NCBI RefSeq assembly: GCF_004959935.1
Contig: NZ_SMYN01000023.1
Span: 1 to 36,195 of the forward strand
Length of the DNA stretch: 36,195 nt
Source of the DNA: Falsirhodobacter xinxiangensis
GTDB taxonomy: Bacteria > Pseudomonadota > Alphaproteobacteria > Rhodobacterales > Rhodobacteraceae
Reading direction: 5' to 3'
Position numbers and translations under genes: made by a program. The notes below the pieces were generated by a model. The model did not search any database and was not told the origin of the DNA. It worked only from the letters and a program-made list of their open reading frames with translations. This document shows, in pieces, positions 1-7,730 of this stretch (its first letter is position 1; every line of letters starts with the position of its first letter).

Positions 1-1
1 C

Positions 2-427
2 GTCATCGCGCCCGTCGGCACCGGAACGCGCGACACCAGCCTTTCGGACAACGAAAGCATTCCCGTTGTTGAGGAGCGTCTGCGCGTCGGCAAGCGCGAT
101 GCCAGCCATGGCCGCGTGCGCGTGCACGCTTACACGGTCGAGGAGCCCATCACCGAGAGCATCGATCTGCGGGAAGACCGCGTGGAGATTGAGCGCCGTC
201 CGGTGGACCGCGCGGTAACGGGCACGGAAGCGGCCTTTCAGGATCGCACGCTGGAGGCGGAAGAATACCGCGAAGAGGCCGTGGTTTCCAAGGAAGCACG
301 GGTGGTCGAGGAGGTGGGGCTGCGCAAGACCAGCGACACCCATCGCGAGACGATCTCCGACACCGTGCGCCATACGGAAGTCGAGATCGAGGACGACCGC
401 AACGATCTGGACAAGACGCGGAAGTGA
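2..427 (+). CDS. DUF2382 (YsnF/AvaK-like) domain protein, 3' part
   Basis: The reading frame is open from the first complete codon of the window, so the true start lies upstream. The visible 141 residues begin in a linker and enter the DUF2382 signature: IPVVEERLRVGKRDA, then EEPITESIDLREDRVEIERR, and a highly charged Glu/Arg-rich tail. DUF2382 proteins often pair this domain with an N-terminal PRC-barrel and are linked to stress responses; their biochemical role is unknown. The domain is complete or nearly so here, and any N-terminal partner is outside the window. A strong hairpin follows the stop codon. The family assignment is confident; the function is not. Confidence 0.85.
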   Translation, partial: VIAPVGTGTRDTSLSDNESIPVVEERLRVGKRDASHGRVRVHAYTVEEPITESIDLREDRVEIERRPVDRAVTGTEAAFQDRTLEAEEYREEAVVSKEARVVEEVGLRKTSDTHRETISDTVRHTEVEIEDDRNDLDKTRK

Positions 428-728
428 CGAGGTCCGGGGCGGGATCACTCCCGCCCCACCACCTTTACCGATAAGTGCCCGTCTGCAGGATGAGCGCTTT
501 TGATAGTGTGAACGAAATCCGCCGGTCGAGCCGGGTCATGGAGATGATCTGCCGCAGGAAGCGTTCATCTTGAGGGGCGCTTAGGCACCATCTGGGCAGA
601 TCGTAAACGTGATTGCAAATCAGGGCATGATCATGCCTGCCCGTCAGCTTGCGTGGCTTCCCATCGTTGACAAAGGTCAGTGTATCTGAAGCGGCCGCCC
701 ATCCTGCGGGTGGTGATACGATCTGACT
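428..728. other. Intergenic stretch with no recognised gene
   Basis: Apart from the hairpin at 436-457 I see no coding frame with plausible start, ribosome binding site and codon use, and no RNA gene. It separates the plus-strand DUF2382 gene from the minus-strand small membrane peptide gene, so the two are convergent. Confidence 0.5.
436..457 (+). terminator. Hairpin after the DUF2382 gene
   Basis: A perfect 9-bp G+C stem (GGGGCGGGA / TCCCGCCCC) with a 4-nt TCAC loop lies 8 nt after the stop codon. No T-run follows, so this is either a weak intrinsic terminator or an mRNA 3'-end stabilising hairpin. Confidence 0.6.
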
Positions 729-893
729 CTATCCATTCTGGCTGGGCACCTGATCGGCAGGCAGTGCGTCGATCGTATCGTCATCCGATCGACCGCTGAC
801 AATCGTGAAAATGACGATCAATGCGAGAATTGCGACCACGATTTTGACGATCGTAGCAATTCGTGATTTTGACGCTTCTGGATGATTTGACAT
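729..893 (-). CDS. Small single-pass membrane protein
   Basis: This encodes 54 residues starting MSNHPEASKSRIATIVKI. A short polar N-terminus leads into one strongly hydrophobic segment at about residues 14-33 (VKIVVAILALIVIFTIVSG), followed by an acidic tail (RSDDDTIDALPADQVPSQNG). I chose the ATG at 893 rather than one 96 bases upstream because a GGGGGG purine run lies about 7 nt before it and the longer N-terminus is proline/glycine-rich and unlike coding sequence. I do not recognise a family. It is probably a small inner-membrane peptide with its tail outside or inside the cell; orientation cannot be fixed. It has no obvious operon partner. Confidence 0.5.
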   Translation of the reverse strand: MSNHPEASKSRIATIVKIVVAILALIVIFTIVSGRSDDDTIDALPADQVPSQNG

Positions 894-1217
894 AGCAATG
901 CCCCCCGGCATGGTAAACGTGCCAGAAGGGAATTGGTTCTCAGTGGACAGCTTTTGAGGGCGGAGAAACCCCGCCCCCCCTGTAGGCACCAGATGCGATA
1001 CCGCGAATCTGCTAAGCGCTTACGGTAATGGGGGCTCGAGGACAGACCTAGCCGCAGGTATCATGGACAATTCGAACTCCGGGGAGTGTGCTCAACGGGA
1101 AAGTTACTCGGTTCAAAGGGCACGACTATCTGGCACCTCGCGAACGTGTTGAACGTGAAGTTAAGAGCCTACGGTGCATATAAACGCCCGGAACCGAAGT
1201 GGGCAGGAGCGGCTGCA

Positions 1218-2582
1218 TTAGCTAAGTGGCATGAACTCGAAGTCATGCGGGGAAAGCTGATCCATCGTCACCCCAACAAGATAGATGGCATCGGAGGACT
1301 GTTTGCCATCGAGGCAAAGCTTCAGTGCCCACCCTTCGTCCTTCACGTCAGCAACGGCTTTCTCATAAGTCAGCGGATGGCCAAAGATTGCGATGGTGTC
1401 CAAATCCGGTTCGAAATCATGGATGTAATCGGTCCCACAGCCTTTGATGAACACAAAGGTATCCGCCGCCTTGTCAGCTTTGTAGCTGCCTCCCCATAGG
1501 TGATCCGTCCCGGCGCCGCCCTCAAGAATATCGCTTCCCATTCCGCCAATCAGCTTGTCGCGCCCAGCGCCGCCATAGAGTTGGTCGTGCCCCGCGTGTC
1601 CGAAAATCTGATCGTCGCCGACCTCTCCAAAAAGAAGATCATCGCCGCCGTCCCCATAAAGGGTGTCGTTTCCGGCGCCGGCAGTCACGAAATCTGCCCA
1701 CCTTGTGCCATCGACGATCTCGCTGGCGCTTGTTCCGATGGGGCGCTCGCGGGCGGTGGTTTCGTGTGTCACAGCGGGATTTCGGGTAGAGCTTGCTTCC
1801 AGCTCGAACGCCCTCACATAGTCAATCCTCAGAGGATCGGCAAAATCTGTCGTGGCGTCGGGGTCGGCTGCCCAGCCACCGATGGCAAGATTGAGGATGA
1901 GATACATCTCTTCCGACAGGGCCGTCGCTTCTTCGCGAACCAGCATGCCGTCGTAATACCAAGCAAGGCTGTCCGCTTCCCAGAGAAGCCCATAGGTGTG
2001 AAATCCTTCGCCTGCGCCATTCACTGAAATTGCCGCGCTGTCTGGCGCTCCGTCTTTCCATACATTGGTATGCATGAGAGCAGTATCTTCGCCCAGAAAC
2101 TCGAAGACATCGATTTCGGCAGACCATCCACCTTCGCTGGGCAGAAGCCAAAATGCGCTCCAGAAGCCGACTTGGTCAGGAACGTCCGCTCTGACCTCGA
2201 CATAGCCATGGGTCAGCGAGAAGGTCATTTCTGTCGAAATGAGGCCGGAGGCAAACCCTAAACCGCCAGCCTCGACTTGCGCGGCTGCTGATAAGGGGGT
2301 GGCGTTTATGGCCAGCGATCCGCCCGTAGCCGTGAAGGCTGCGGGCAGCGTGGTCATATCCGGGTCTGCATAGAACTGGAGTTCATGGTTTTCTCGGATG
2401 TAGCGCTTGTCTTCCAAATGGGGAGAGAAGGATGTCGCCCACGTCCCGCCGCTCCCATATCCCTGCCAGAATGGTGAAAGCGTCGAGAACTCATCTCGAA
2501 ACGTTAAAACATAAGCTTCATCCTCGATGAAGATCCGCGTCGCATCGCCCGCCGACATGGGAATGGCAGAGGGTGCAGGCAT
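1218..2582 (-). CDS. Secreted GH16 beta-glucanase with C-terminal RTX calcium-binding repeats
   Basis: This is a 454-residue protein. Residues ~25-262 are a glycoside hydrolase family 16 domain with the diagnostic active site EIDVFE at 156-161: Glu156 is the expected nucleophile, Asp158 the helper and Glu161 the acid/base. Residues ~300-365 carry about six GGxGxD nonapeptides (GAGNDTLYG, GGDDLLFG, GGAGRDKLIGG and others). The architecture matches type I-secreted glucanases such as rhizobial ExsH that trim exopolysaccharide, so the substrate is probably a beta-1,3/1,4-linked glucan or EPS outside the cell. There is no N-terminal signal peptide, as expected when the secretion signal is at the C-terminus; no ABC/MFP exporter genes are nearby. 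A GAGG ribosome binding site precedes the ATG. It stands alone and is not in an operon. Confidence 0.92.
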   Translation of the reverse strand: MPAPSAIPMSAGDATRIFIEDEAYVLTFRDEFSTLSPFWQGYGSGGTWATSFSPHLEDKRYIRENHELQFYADPDMTTLPAAFTATGGSLAINATPLSAAAQVEAGGLGFASGLISTEMTFSLTHGYVEVRADVPDQVGFWSAFWLLPSEGGWSAEIDVFEFLGEDTALMHTNVWKDGAPDSAAISVNGAGEGFHTYGLLWEADSLAWYYDGMLVREEATALSEEMYLILNLAIGGWAADPDATTDFADPLRIDYVRAFELEASSTRNPAVTHETTARERPIGTSASEIVDGTRWADFVTAGAGNDTLYGDGGDDLLFGEVGDDQIFGHAGHDQLYGGAGRDKLIGGMGSDILEGGAGTDHLWGGSYKADKAADTFVFIKGCGTDYIHDFEPDLDTIAIFGHPLTYEKAVADVKDEGWALKLCLDGKQSSDAIYLVGVTMDQLSPHDFEFMPLS

Positions 2583-3327
2583 GGCTATAACCTCGCAAGC
2601 GCGGAAAGACCCCTAAAAGAGGTCCATCGGTGGGTTCAGACAAGGGATAAGGCGGTGATCTGAATGTAATCACAGGTTGTATGCTGAACAAGTAGGGGCG
2701 CACCCATCATTTTGTAAGTGTGTTTGCAGAGTGCTCGGCGAAAGCCCTACTTTTGGTCCCCTGCAGAGCTCAGCGATGTGCGCCGACCCAGATTGCGGCC
2801 CCGCGGTAGAACACGGAACCCTTTTTGGTGGACTGTGCCCTTAACTGCCCACCGACAGCTTCATCTTGGCCCTATGGAAAGCGCTGCGCGACGCAGGCTC
2901 ACCTCCACGGTTTGTCGCCATAGTCAAACTTGCCTATTTGCCAAGCACACAACGGCGCTCGGGTAACGTATAGTCACTGCGAAAATTACGGCAAATAACG
3001 TTTTACGTGTTTCTTGCAACCTCCATTTCCAACGACGCTTAAGGGAGCTGAAAGCCAGAGAATTCATACCTTTGGCTTCTTTCACCTGCAGCACGCGAGC
3101 AAGCAACACCCTTTTCATGAAATTTATTTCCAGCTTTTGGAGTAGACTCAACTACCACAAGGTCCTGTTATGCCGAAGGAATCCTATTCCAACCTTTCCC
3201 ATTTAGCAATTTGCGACTTTCGCTGCGGATGCACAACTTCCTGTTGTCGGTAACGGTTTCGGAACCTACCGAAAGGAAGCCGGCACTACCGCCGGTTGAT
3301 TCGGCTCTTTTAGCCCGGGAGGCACAA
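2583..3327. other. Long intergenic region between divergent GH16 and VPLPA-CTERM genes
   Basis: These 745 bases hold the upstream regions of two divergent genes for exported proteins. I find no convincing ORF. A 6-bp inverted repeat TTTCGG-N6-CCGAAA at 3257-3274 lies 54 nt before the VPLPA-CTERM start and could be an operator or leader hairpin. The length suggests extensive regulation or a degraded gene. Confidence 0.4.
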
Positions 3328-3837
3328 ATGAAAGCATTTGCGACCGCACTCGCCGTCTTGATTGCCCCGACCTTCGCCAACGCGTCGACGATCTCCGTTG
3401 GCGATAATTATGGAAACGCCTTTACGCTGACCACTGGCGGCTATGTCAGCTACGCCTTTACCGCTTCCGAAGCCCTCACGGTCAGCGAAATCGTTGTGGC
3501 CGGGACCGGCTTTTCAAATGCCGGTCTGGACAGCGTCCAATTCGGCCGGGTGGGATATGGCGTTATCCATTCCTTTGACATGATCGAGTCCGGAAGCGAT
3601 CCGGATACTTGGGCCGCAATCGGCTTTATCGAAGGCTTTACGCTGGATGTGGGTGAGACCTTCTCCCTGTTCTTCGAAAAGAACTGGGGCTTCTTCGACG
3701 CCAACATGGCCATCTCTTTCGCGACCAGCGAAGTCGAGGCCCCTGCGCCGGTGCCGCTGCCCGCTGCCGGCGGTCTGCTGGTAATCGCCCTTGCCGGGCT
3801 TGGTGCCGCCGCTGCGCGCAGGAAGCGCGCTGCATAA
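3328..3837 (+). CDS. VPLPA-CTERM sorting domain protein
   Basis: The protein has 169 residues, with a signal peptide MKAFATALAVLIAPTFANAS at the N-terminus and a mature beta-rich, aromatic and Gly-rich region. The C-terminal tripartite sorting signal is APVPLPAAGGLLVIALAGLG followed by AAAARRKRAA: VPLPA motif, hydrophobic helix, Arg-rich tail. This is the Rhodobacterales form of PEP-CTERM, processed by an exosortase (XrtD type in this group) and linked to surface or exopolysaccharide-associated proteins. No exosortase gene is in the window. The start at 3328 is supported by GGGAGG 7 nt upstream and by the signal peptide; an earlier in-frame ATG at 3211 would add 39 residues ahead of the signal peptide. 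The mature part is not recognised. Confidence 0.85.
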   Translation: MKAFATALAVLIAPTFANASTISVGDNYGNAFTLTTGGYVSYAFTASEALTVSEIVVAGTGFSNAGLDSVQFGRVGYGVIHSFDMIESGSDPDTWAAIGFIEGFTLDVGETFSLFFEKNWGFFDANMAISFATSEVEAPAPVPLPAAGGLLVIALAGLGAAAARRKRAA

Positions 3838-3881
3838 GACCTGATCCCAAAGCAGTTCAGATCATTTTTGTCCCAAACTTG

Positions 3882-3904
3882 CCGCTCGCCAGAGCGGTTT
3901 TTTT
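3882..3904 (+). terminator. Intrinsic terminator of the VPLPA-CTERM gene
   Basis: A stem CCGCTC / GAGCGG with a GCCA loop is directly followed by seven T residues. This is a classic rho-independent terminator 44 nt after the stop codon. Confidence 0.9.
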
Positions 3905-3910
3905 ATGCAG

Positions 3911-3950
3911 GCTGATCCAGCATACCGCATCTGCGGTATGCTGGATCAGC
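3911..3950. repeat. Perfect 19-bp inverted repeat with 2-nt spacer
   Basis: The arms GCTGATCCAGCATACCGCA (3911-3929) and TGCGGTATGCTGGATCAGC (3932-3950) are exactly complementary with only TC between them. It lies 6 nt after the terminator T-run and about 80 nt before the first DUF982 gene. It could form a long cruciform or hairpin, serve as a second, bidirectional terminator stem, be an operator, or be a small dispersed palindromic element. It contains ATACC and GGTAT, but spaced 8 nt apart rather than 3, so it is not one of the catabolic-island operators. Confidence 0.85.
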
Positions 3951-4029
3951 TCGGATTTGCCAGTAATTCTCTTTCAGAACGGGTTTGGTGTTGGCTGGCA
4001 ATCGGGCGTGATTTCCCAAGGGGATAACC

Positions 4030-4272
4030 GTGGCAGAGAGATGGACAAGAGATCTTGTCTTCGCACATCCGGAAACCGGAGTGACCACCGTTATTCAGAA
4101 CTACGAGGCCGCCAACATTTTCTTCACGTCCTATTGGGCCTGGGCTTTGACCCCGGAGTTTTACGAGGCAGTCTGGGCCTGCGAGGCCGCGCCGTTCGAT
4201 CCCCTGATTGTGGGGGACGTGCGCACGAAGGTCAGGAATGCGCTTCGCTCCGTCGGCATTGATGTCGAGTGA
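4030..4272 (+). CDS. DUF982 domain protein
   Basis: This is an 80-residue protein. It shows the DUF982 pattern of a Trp near the start, an Ala-x2-Phe-Phe stretch (AANIFFTSYWAW), a central cluster ending WACEAAPFD, and a C-terminal helix (VRTKVRNALRSVGIDVE). DUF982 proteins are small, usually multicopy in Rhizobiales and Rhodobacterales, and of unknown function. Translation starts at GTG, with AAGGGGA 6-7 nt upstream. A second member follows 93 nt downstream. Confidence 0.8.
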   Translation: MAERWTRDLVFAHPETGVTTVIQNYEAANIFFTSYWAWALTPEFYEAVWACEAAPFDPLIVGDVRTKVRNALRSVGIDVE

Positions 4273-4365
4273 GCTTTGAGCAGGATCATGCCTATGATTG
4301 CTTGCAGGCACTGCTGCTTCAGCTTCGAGGTTCCGAAACCCTGCGACGGCATATAACGCCACGCG

Positions 4366-4608
4366 ATGCATCGCGCCTTTTCGAAGCCTATCCAATTCCG
4401 TAACCCCGCCACCGGCGGATCTGTTGTGCTGACGGATACCAGCAGTGCGGTCATGTTTTTATCAACAAGATGGAAATGGGATCGCGGTGTCGGCTTTTTC
4501 GCCGCTGCACGGGCCTGCCTGATGGTCATGGACGAGTTCGATGACCCTGAAAATGCACGCGCTGCCGTCGTCTTCGCATTGAAGCAGGTAGGCATCCCGG
4601 TCGACTAG
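4366..4608 (+). CDS. DUF982 domain protein, paralogue of the preceding gene
   Basis: This encodes 80 residues, the same length as its upstream neighbour and aligning along its whole length: a basic N-terminus, AVMFLSTRWKWDRGVGFF in place of AANIFFTSYWAWALTPEF, then ACLMVMDEFDDP and the closing helix FALKQVGIPVD. This is a tandem duplication that has diverged strongly. The ribosome binding site in front of the ATG is poor, so the second gene may be weakly translated or rely on coupling to transcription from upstream. Function unknown. Confidence 0.75.
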   Translation: MHRAFSKPIQFRNPATGGSVVLTDTSSAVMFLSTRWKWDRGVGFFAAARACLMVMDEFDDPENARAAVVFALKQVGIPVD

Positions 4609-5079
4609 ATGGCATTCGTGTATGGCTCAGTTTGCCTCTTCCAAAGGTGCGTGGGGCAATATCGCCGGGTATATTCGTATCCGCAGCGAACGGCGCTTCG
4701 TCCCACAAACAGACGACTTCGGGTTGCGTTGGGTCAGAAATGCTTGGCGTTTGGGTCGGATATGCTTGGCGCGGCGTGCTGATGAGATTAATAATCCGGC
4801 GCACTGAGTCAGAACCGCATGACATTCGACAGTGCTATCAGATGCACAGAAAAAGCGATTTTTGGGTCAGGTGTTTGACCTAGCTCGCGCATGTGACCGC
4901 GCGGCTACTACGGCCTGAAGATCGTCACGCCGGTAGATAGGGCAGGGGTGCCGACACAGGAAAGTCATGCTTCCGGCACTGGACGGCGTTCATGCGCGTG
5001 ACATTTCCCCCTCCGCATTATGCTACCAAGTCATTGTCGGAGTTTGTTCGTGAGCTTTCGTCTCTCATACCGGATCAAC
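4609..5079. other. Intergenic stretch without a convincing gene
   Basis: Frames here are short and use codons unlike the neighbouring genes. The only structure noted is an imperfect direct repeat at 4731-4771. There is no RNA gene that I can recognise. Confidence 0.4.
4731..4771. repeat. Imperfect tandem 19-mer (22-bp period)
   Basis: GGGTCAGAAATGCTTGGCG (4731-4749) and GGGTCGGATATGCTTGGCG (4753-4771) differ at two positions and start 22 bp apart, two turns of the helix. There are only two copies, which is too few to call an iteron array. A related GGGTCAGGTGTTTGACC sequence lies at about 4864-4880. Confidence 0.5.
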
Positions 5080-5352
5080 ATGCTGGAAGGGTCACTGGAA
5101 GGCGATTTGCCAACGGTTCTTGCGGACTTCACGGCACTGATCGGTCATCGGCTCTGCCTCGATCCCGACTGGCGTAACTACATGCCGCCCTCGGTGGTCG
5201 AACTGCGCGAGTTGATCCGCAAAGCAGGCAAGGACATCGTTTTCGATCTGGATTATGCGCCCCGAATGCCCGCGATGGTGGACCCTGCGCAGCCAGCGTT
5301 GAAACCTGTTCCGCCCGCGGTAAGGGCGACAACACGTCCTTTTGGGGCGTGA
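5080..5352 (+). CDS. Hypothetical protein
   Basis: A possible 90-residue protein starting MLEGSLEGDLPTVLADFTAL. The middle (WRNYMPPSVVELRELIRKAG) looks like a real alpha-helical protein. The tail is Pro/Ala-rich. The start could also be the ATG at 5020, and no good ribosome binding site distinguishes them. I recognise no family. Codon use is acceptable for this genome, which is the main support. Confidence 0.35.
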   Translation: MLEGSLEGDLPTVLADFTALIGHRLCLDPDWRNYMPPSVVELRELIRKAGKDIVFDLDYAPRMPAMVDPAQPALKPVPPAVRATTRPFGA

Positions 5353-5603
5353 TCGCGCAAGCAGCTTTAACCCGAAGGGCGGAGATCGCTGCCATCCAGC
5401 GACTTGCGGGCGCGGCGCGGGCTGGCGCCGCTCTTTGCCCGCAGGGAGAGGGCTGGGGGAAGCTCGGGGCGCGGGCCGGAACGGACTTCGCCTTTGCTGC
5501 GGCCCTCGGAGCGGATCTTACGACACGAGGGATGCGCCCGTGGACATAGTGCGGAACTTAAGGTGCCTGCCCGTCTTCATAGCTGGTTCGAGCGGGAAAA
5601 GTT

Positions 5604-5681
5604 ATGGGCAAAACCTTACTGATCATCGTCGTCACGGGGGCGATGCTGATCATCATGACCGGCGTGGCTGCAACCTATTAG
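5604..5681 (+). CDS. Possible 25-residue hydrophobic peptide
   Basis: The reading frame MGKTLLIIVVTGAMLIIMTG then VAATY and stop would make a one-pass membrane peptide: a single positive residue at the N-terminus followed by about 20 hydrophobic residues. A GAGCGGGAAAA purine stretch precedes the ATG. It resembles small single-span proteins of bacteria or a truncated signal anchor. No homologue is recognised; the case rests on composition and start context. Confidence 0.35.
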   Translation: MGKTLLIIVVTGAMLIIMTGVAATY

Positions 5682-5793
5682 GGCGTTGACCCACCTCGAT
5701 TCTCTATTTTTGGAGTCTGCGGCCGCATGTGCTAAGCTTGAAGCCTAGCCCGATAAAGGATGATCGGGATACTCTGTGGGAGAGGGGCACTGC

Positions 5794-5911
5794 CATGTCC
5801 TCATCGCTGCTAGTTATGGCCGAGACGTTACGGCGCGGGCATTGCCGCGCGGTCTACCTTCGTCAGCGCTATGAGCCCCCTAACCGGACGTTCGTCCGGC
5901 GCGCACTCGCG
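5794..5911 (+). pseudogene. Possible 5' end of a gene cut by the IS6-family element
   Basis: An ATG with a good GAGAGGGG ribosome binding site opens a frame MSSSLLVMAETLRRGHCRAV and continues Arg-rich until it runs into the terminal repeat of the IS at 5912. It then reads on only within IS sequence. An inverted repeat CCGGAC-GTTC-GTCCGG (5884-5899) lies just inside the boundary. I do not recognise the protein. It may instead be a chance frame. Confidence 0.25.
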
Positions 5912-6721
5912 GGTTCTGTCGCAAACTTTCAGGCTGGCGAAGACCGCCTTCGTGTCGCTGCAGCGTTCATGCGGCGAGTTGGCGGAACTGCTCACTCGGA
6001 CGGAGTCCGGCTGCGAACTGCCCCTTGCGGATCACCACCTCGATCCCCGCGATGGTTGATGCTGCAGATTTGAAGCTCTTGAAGCCGAGCATGTGCCGCA
6101 CCCTTCGCTTGATGAAGCGATGGTCTTGCTCGACCATGTTATTGAGATACTTGGTCCGCGTCATCTCGATCAGGACCGGGCACCCGAAGCGTTTCAGCAT
6201 GCGGTTGATGTCTTTGAGTGCAAAGGTATTAGCAGCACTCTTGTCGATGACGATCTTACGCGCAGGCCGTTCGCTTCCATCGCATGAGCGAAGAATTTGA
6301 TGGCAGCCGGCTTGTTTCGATGCGTTGAAAGGTTGAAGTCCAGCGTCTTCCCGAATTTATCCACGGCTCGGTAAAGATAAACCCACTGCCCCCTGACCCT
6401 GATATAGGTCTCGTCCATTCGCCAGGAGCGGTCTGTTGTGCGCTTCTTACAGTGAGCAGTCTCGGCGACCAGAGCTGCATAGGGTACCACCCATCTGTTG
6501 AGCGTGGCATGATCAACAAAGCCCCCGCGCTCTGCCATGATCTCCTCAAGATCGCGGTACGAAACATTGTAGCGCAGATAGAAAGAAGACTGCATGGAGG
6601 ATGATGTCTTTCGGGAAATGGGCGCCCTTGAACGATAAGGTCATGGCTCGTGCTTCCAAACGCATCTTATGCGTTCAATATACCACGTCGTCACGCCTCT
6701 GTCAGAGTTTGCGACAGATCC
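5912..6721 (-). mobile_element. IS6-family insertion sequence, 810 bp
   Basis: The ends are GGTTCTGTCGCAAACTTTC at 5912-5930 and, reading inward on the other strand from 6721, GGATCTGTCGCAAACTCTG, matching at 16 of 19 positions. This is the typical IS6-family GGxTCTGTxGCAAA terminus, and the length is normal for the family. The 8 bases outside each end (CACTCGCG and CCCGACCC) are different, so there is no target duplication and the flanks probably come from different events, as after IS6-type deletion or co-integrate formation. The right end cuts the HTH gene at 6722. The internal transposase is inactivated. Confidence 0.88.
5967..6644 (-). pseudogene. IS6-family transposase, two frameshifts
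   Basis: The ancestral frame starts at 6644 (MTLSFKGAHFPKDIILHAVF). One extra T near 6575-6582 shifts it; the middle part then reads LRYNVSYRDLEEIMAERGG to the DDE-domain Asp in RSWRMDETYIRVRG. A missing C near 6258-6264 shifts it again; the final part reads KIVIDKSAANTFALKDINRM, then NNMVEQDHRFIKRR with the catalytic Glu, to the stop at 5967. All three DDE acidic residues survive, but in different frames, so no full-length enzyme can be made without two frame changes. Confidence 0.88.
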
Positions 6722-7645
6722 CCCGACCCGGACAACGGAGCGTGCAATTGCGAAGAGGCGGCGACCGCTGCGTGGGATCTGCCTTTTCCGTGCGCGGATT
6801 ACCGCGATCTGCTCGATCCGAAACCCTGGCGCGCTGCGGAAGCAGCCCTCGCCTCTGAACTTGCGCGGGCGGCACAGGCGGTCGGACGTCTCGATGAAGC
6901 TGTGCACCGGCTGGGGCCGGGGGCGATCCAGCGGCTGGCCTATCGCTAAGTGGAAGCGATGAGCCGCGCCGAAGGGGTCTGGCTCGACCGCGACCGGATC
7001 GGCCGGTCGGTGTTCGAGGCTGGCAGCGATCCCGAACGCGCCCGCGCGCTGGGCCGCGCCCGCTGGGCCCTGCGTCGGCTCTGTGTCTCGCCCGGCGGAC
7101 CCGGCGATCTGCGCCGCTTCCTGGGTCTGCACGAAATCGATGGGGCCGGGCGGAGGGTCGAGTCCGCGCTGCCGGAGGTGCGCCCGACCGGTCCGGCATT
7201 TGATGCCGGTCTCTCGGCACCCGAGGACGTGATCGAGGCGGCCACCGCTGCAGGCCGCGCTGCGGCTGCGGAAAACCGTGCCCTGCCCTTTGTGCCGCTT
7301 GCGCCGCACGGGCTCTCCTGGGGCCGGGGCGGGGCGGTCGAGGAGATGCTGGCGCTCTGGCTGGCGGAACTCCGCGACGGGGCGTTCGGGGCTCCTGGCG
7401 AATTGGAGCGTGTTGCTCAGTGGCAGCAACGGGCGGTGGCCGATGTGGCCGATCTCGGTGGCGCCAATCCGGGGCGATTGATCTCGGCGCTGGCAGATCG
7501 ACCCTATGCCACAGCCGAAGATCTGGCGCATGCGGCAGGTGTCAGTCGCGACACCGCCGAGCGCCTATTGCCGAAGCTGCGGGCGCGCAGCCTGGTGCGC
7601 GAGATCACTGGACGCGGTCGGTTCCGGCTGTGGGCGGCGGGGTGA
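6722..7645 (+). pseudogene. HTH-domain (DUF1612/RHE_PE00001-like) protein, 5'-truncated with in-frame stop
   Basis: From the IS end at 6721 one frame runs to 7645 and is broken only by TAA at 6947-6949. The part before reads AWDLPFPCADYRDLLDPKPW...AIQRLAYR; the part after reads VEAMSRAEGVWLDRDRIG and continues to the C-terminus, in the same frame and without any gap. The end of the protein holds a helix-turn-helix (AEDLAHAAGVSRDTAERLLP) and the family-typical closing REITGRGRFRLW. Proteins like this are often found on rhizobial and rhodobacterial plasmids; function unknown. The 3' part could still be translated from GTG at 6950 (231 residues). The island's M24 gene is convergent, 85 nt away. 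Confidence 0.75.
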
Positions 7646-7730
7646 ATTCGCGTCAGGAAGACAGTAGTTTGCCTCTTCGCAATCAGGTTGAACCCCGGAA
7701 TAAAGAGCGGCTGCATATAAATGATCTCCC

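Noticed and set aside
1500-2027. 175-codon plus-strand frame opposite the GH16 gene
   Set aside because: It mirrors the RTX repeats and GH16 domain and has no start signals.
3921-3940. A seventh copy of the GntR operator inside the palindrome
   Set aside because: The ATACC and GGTAT halves are 8 nt apart instead of 3 and the neighbours are unrelated to the island.
4731-4771. Iterons of a plasmid origin
   Set aside because: Only two imperfect copies, no replication gene and no A+T-rich unwinding region nearby.
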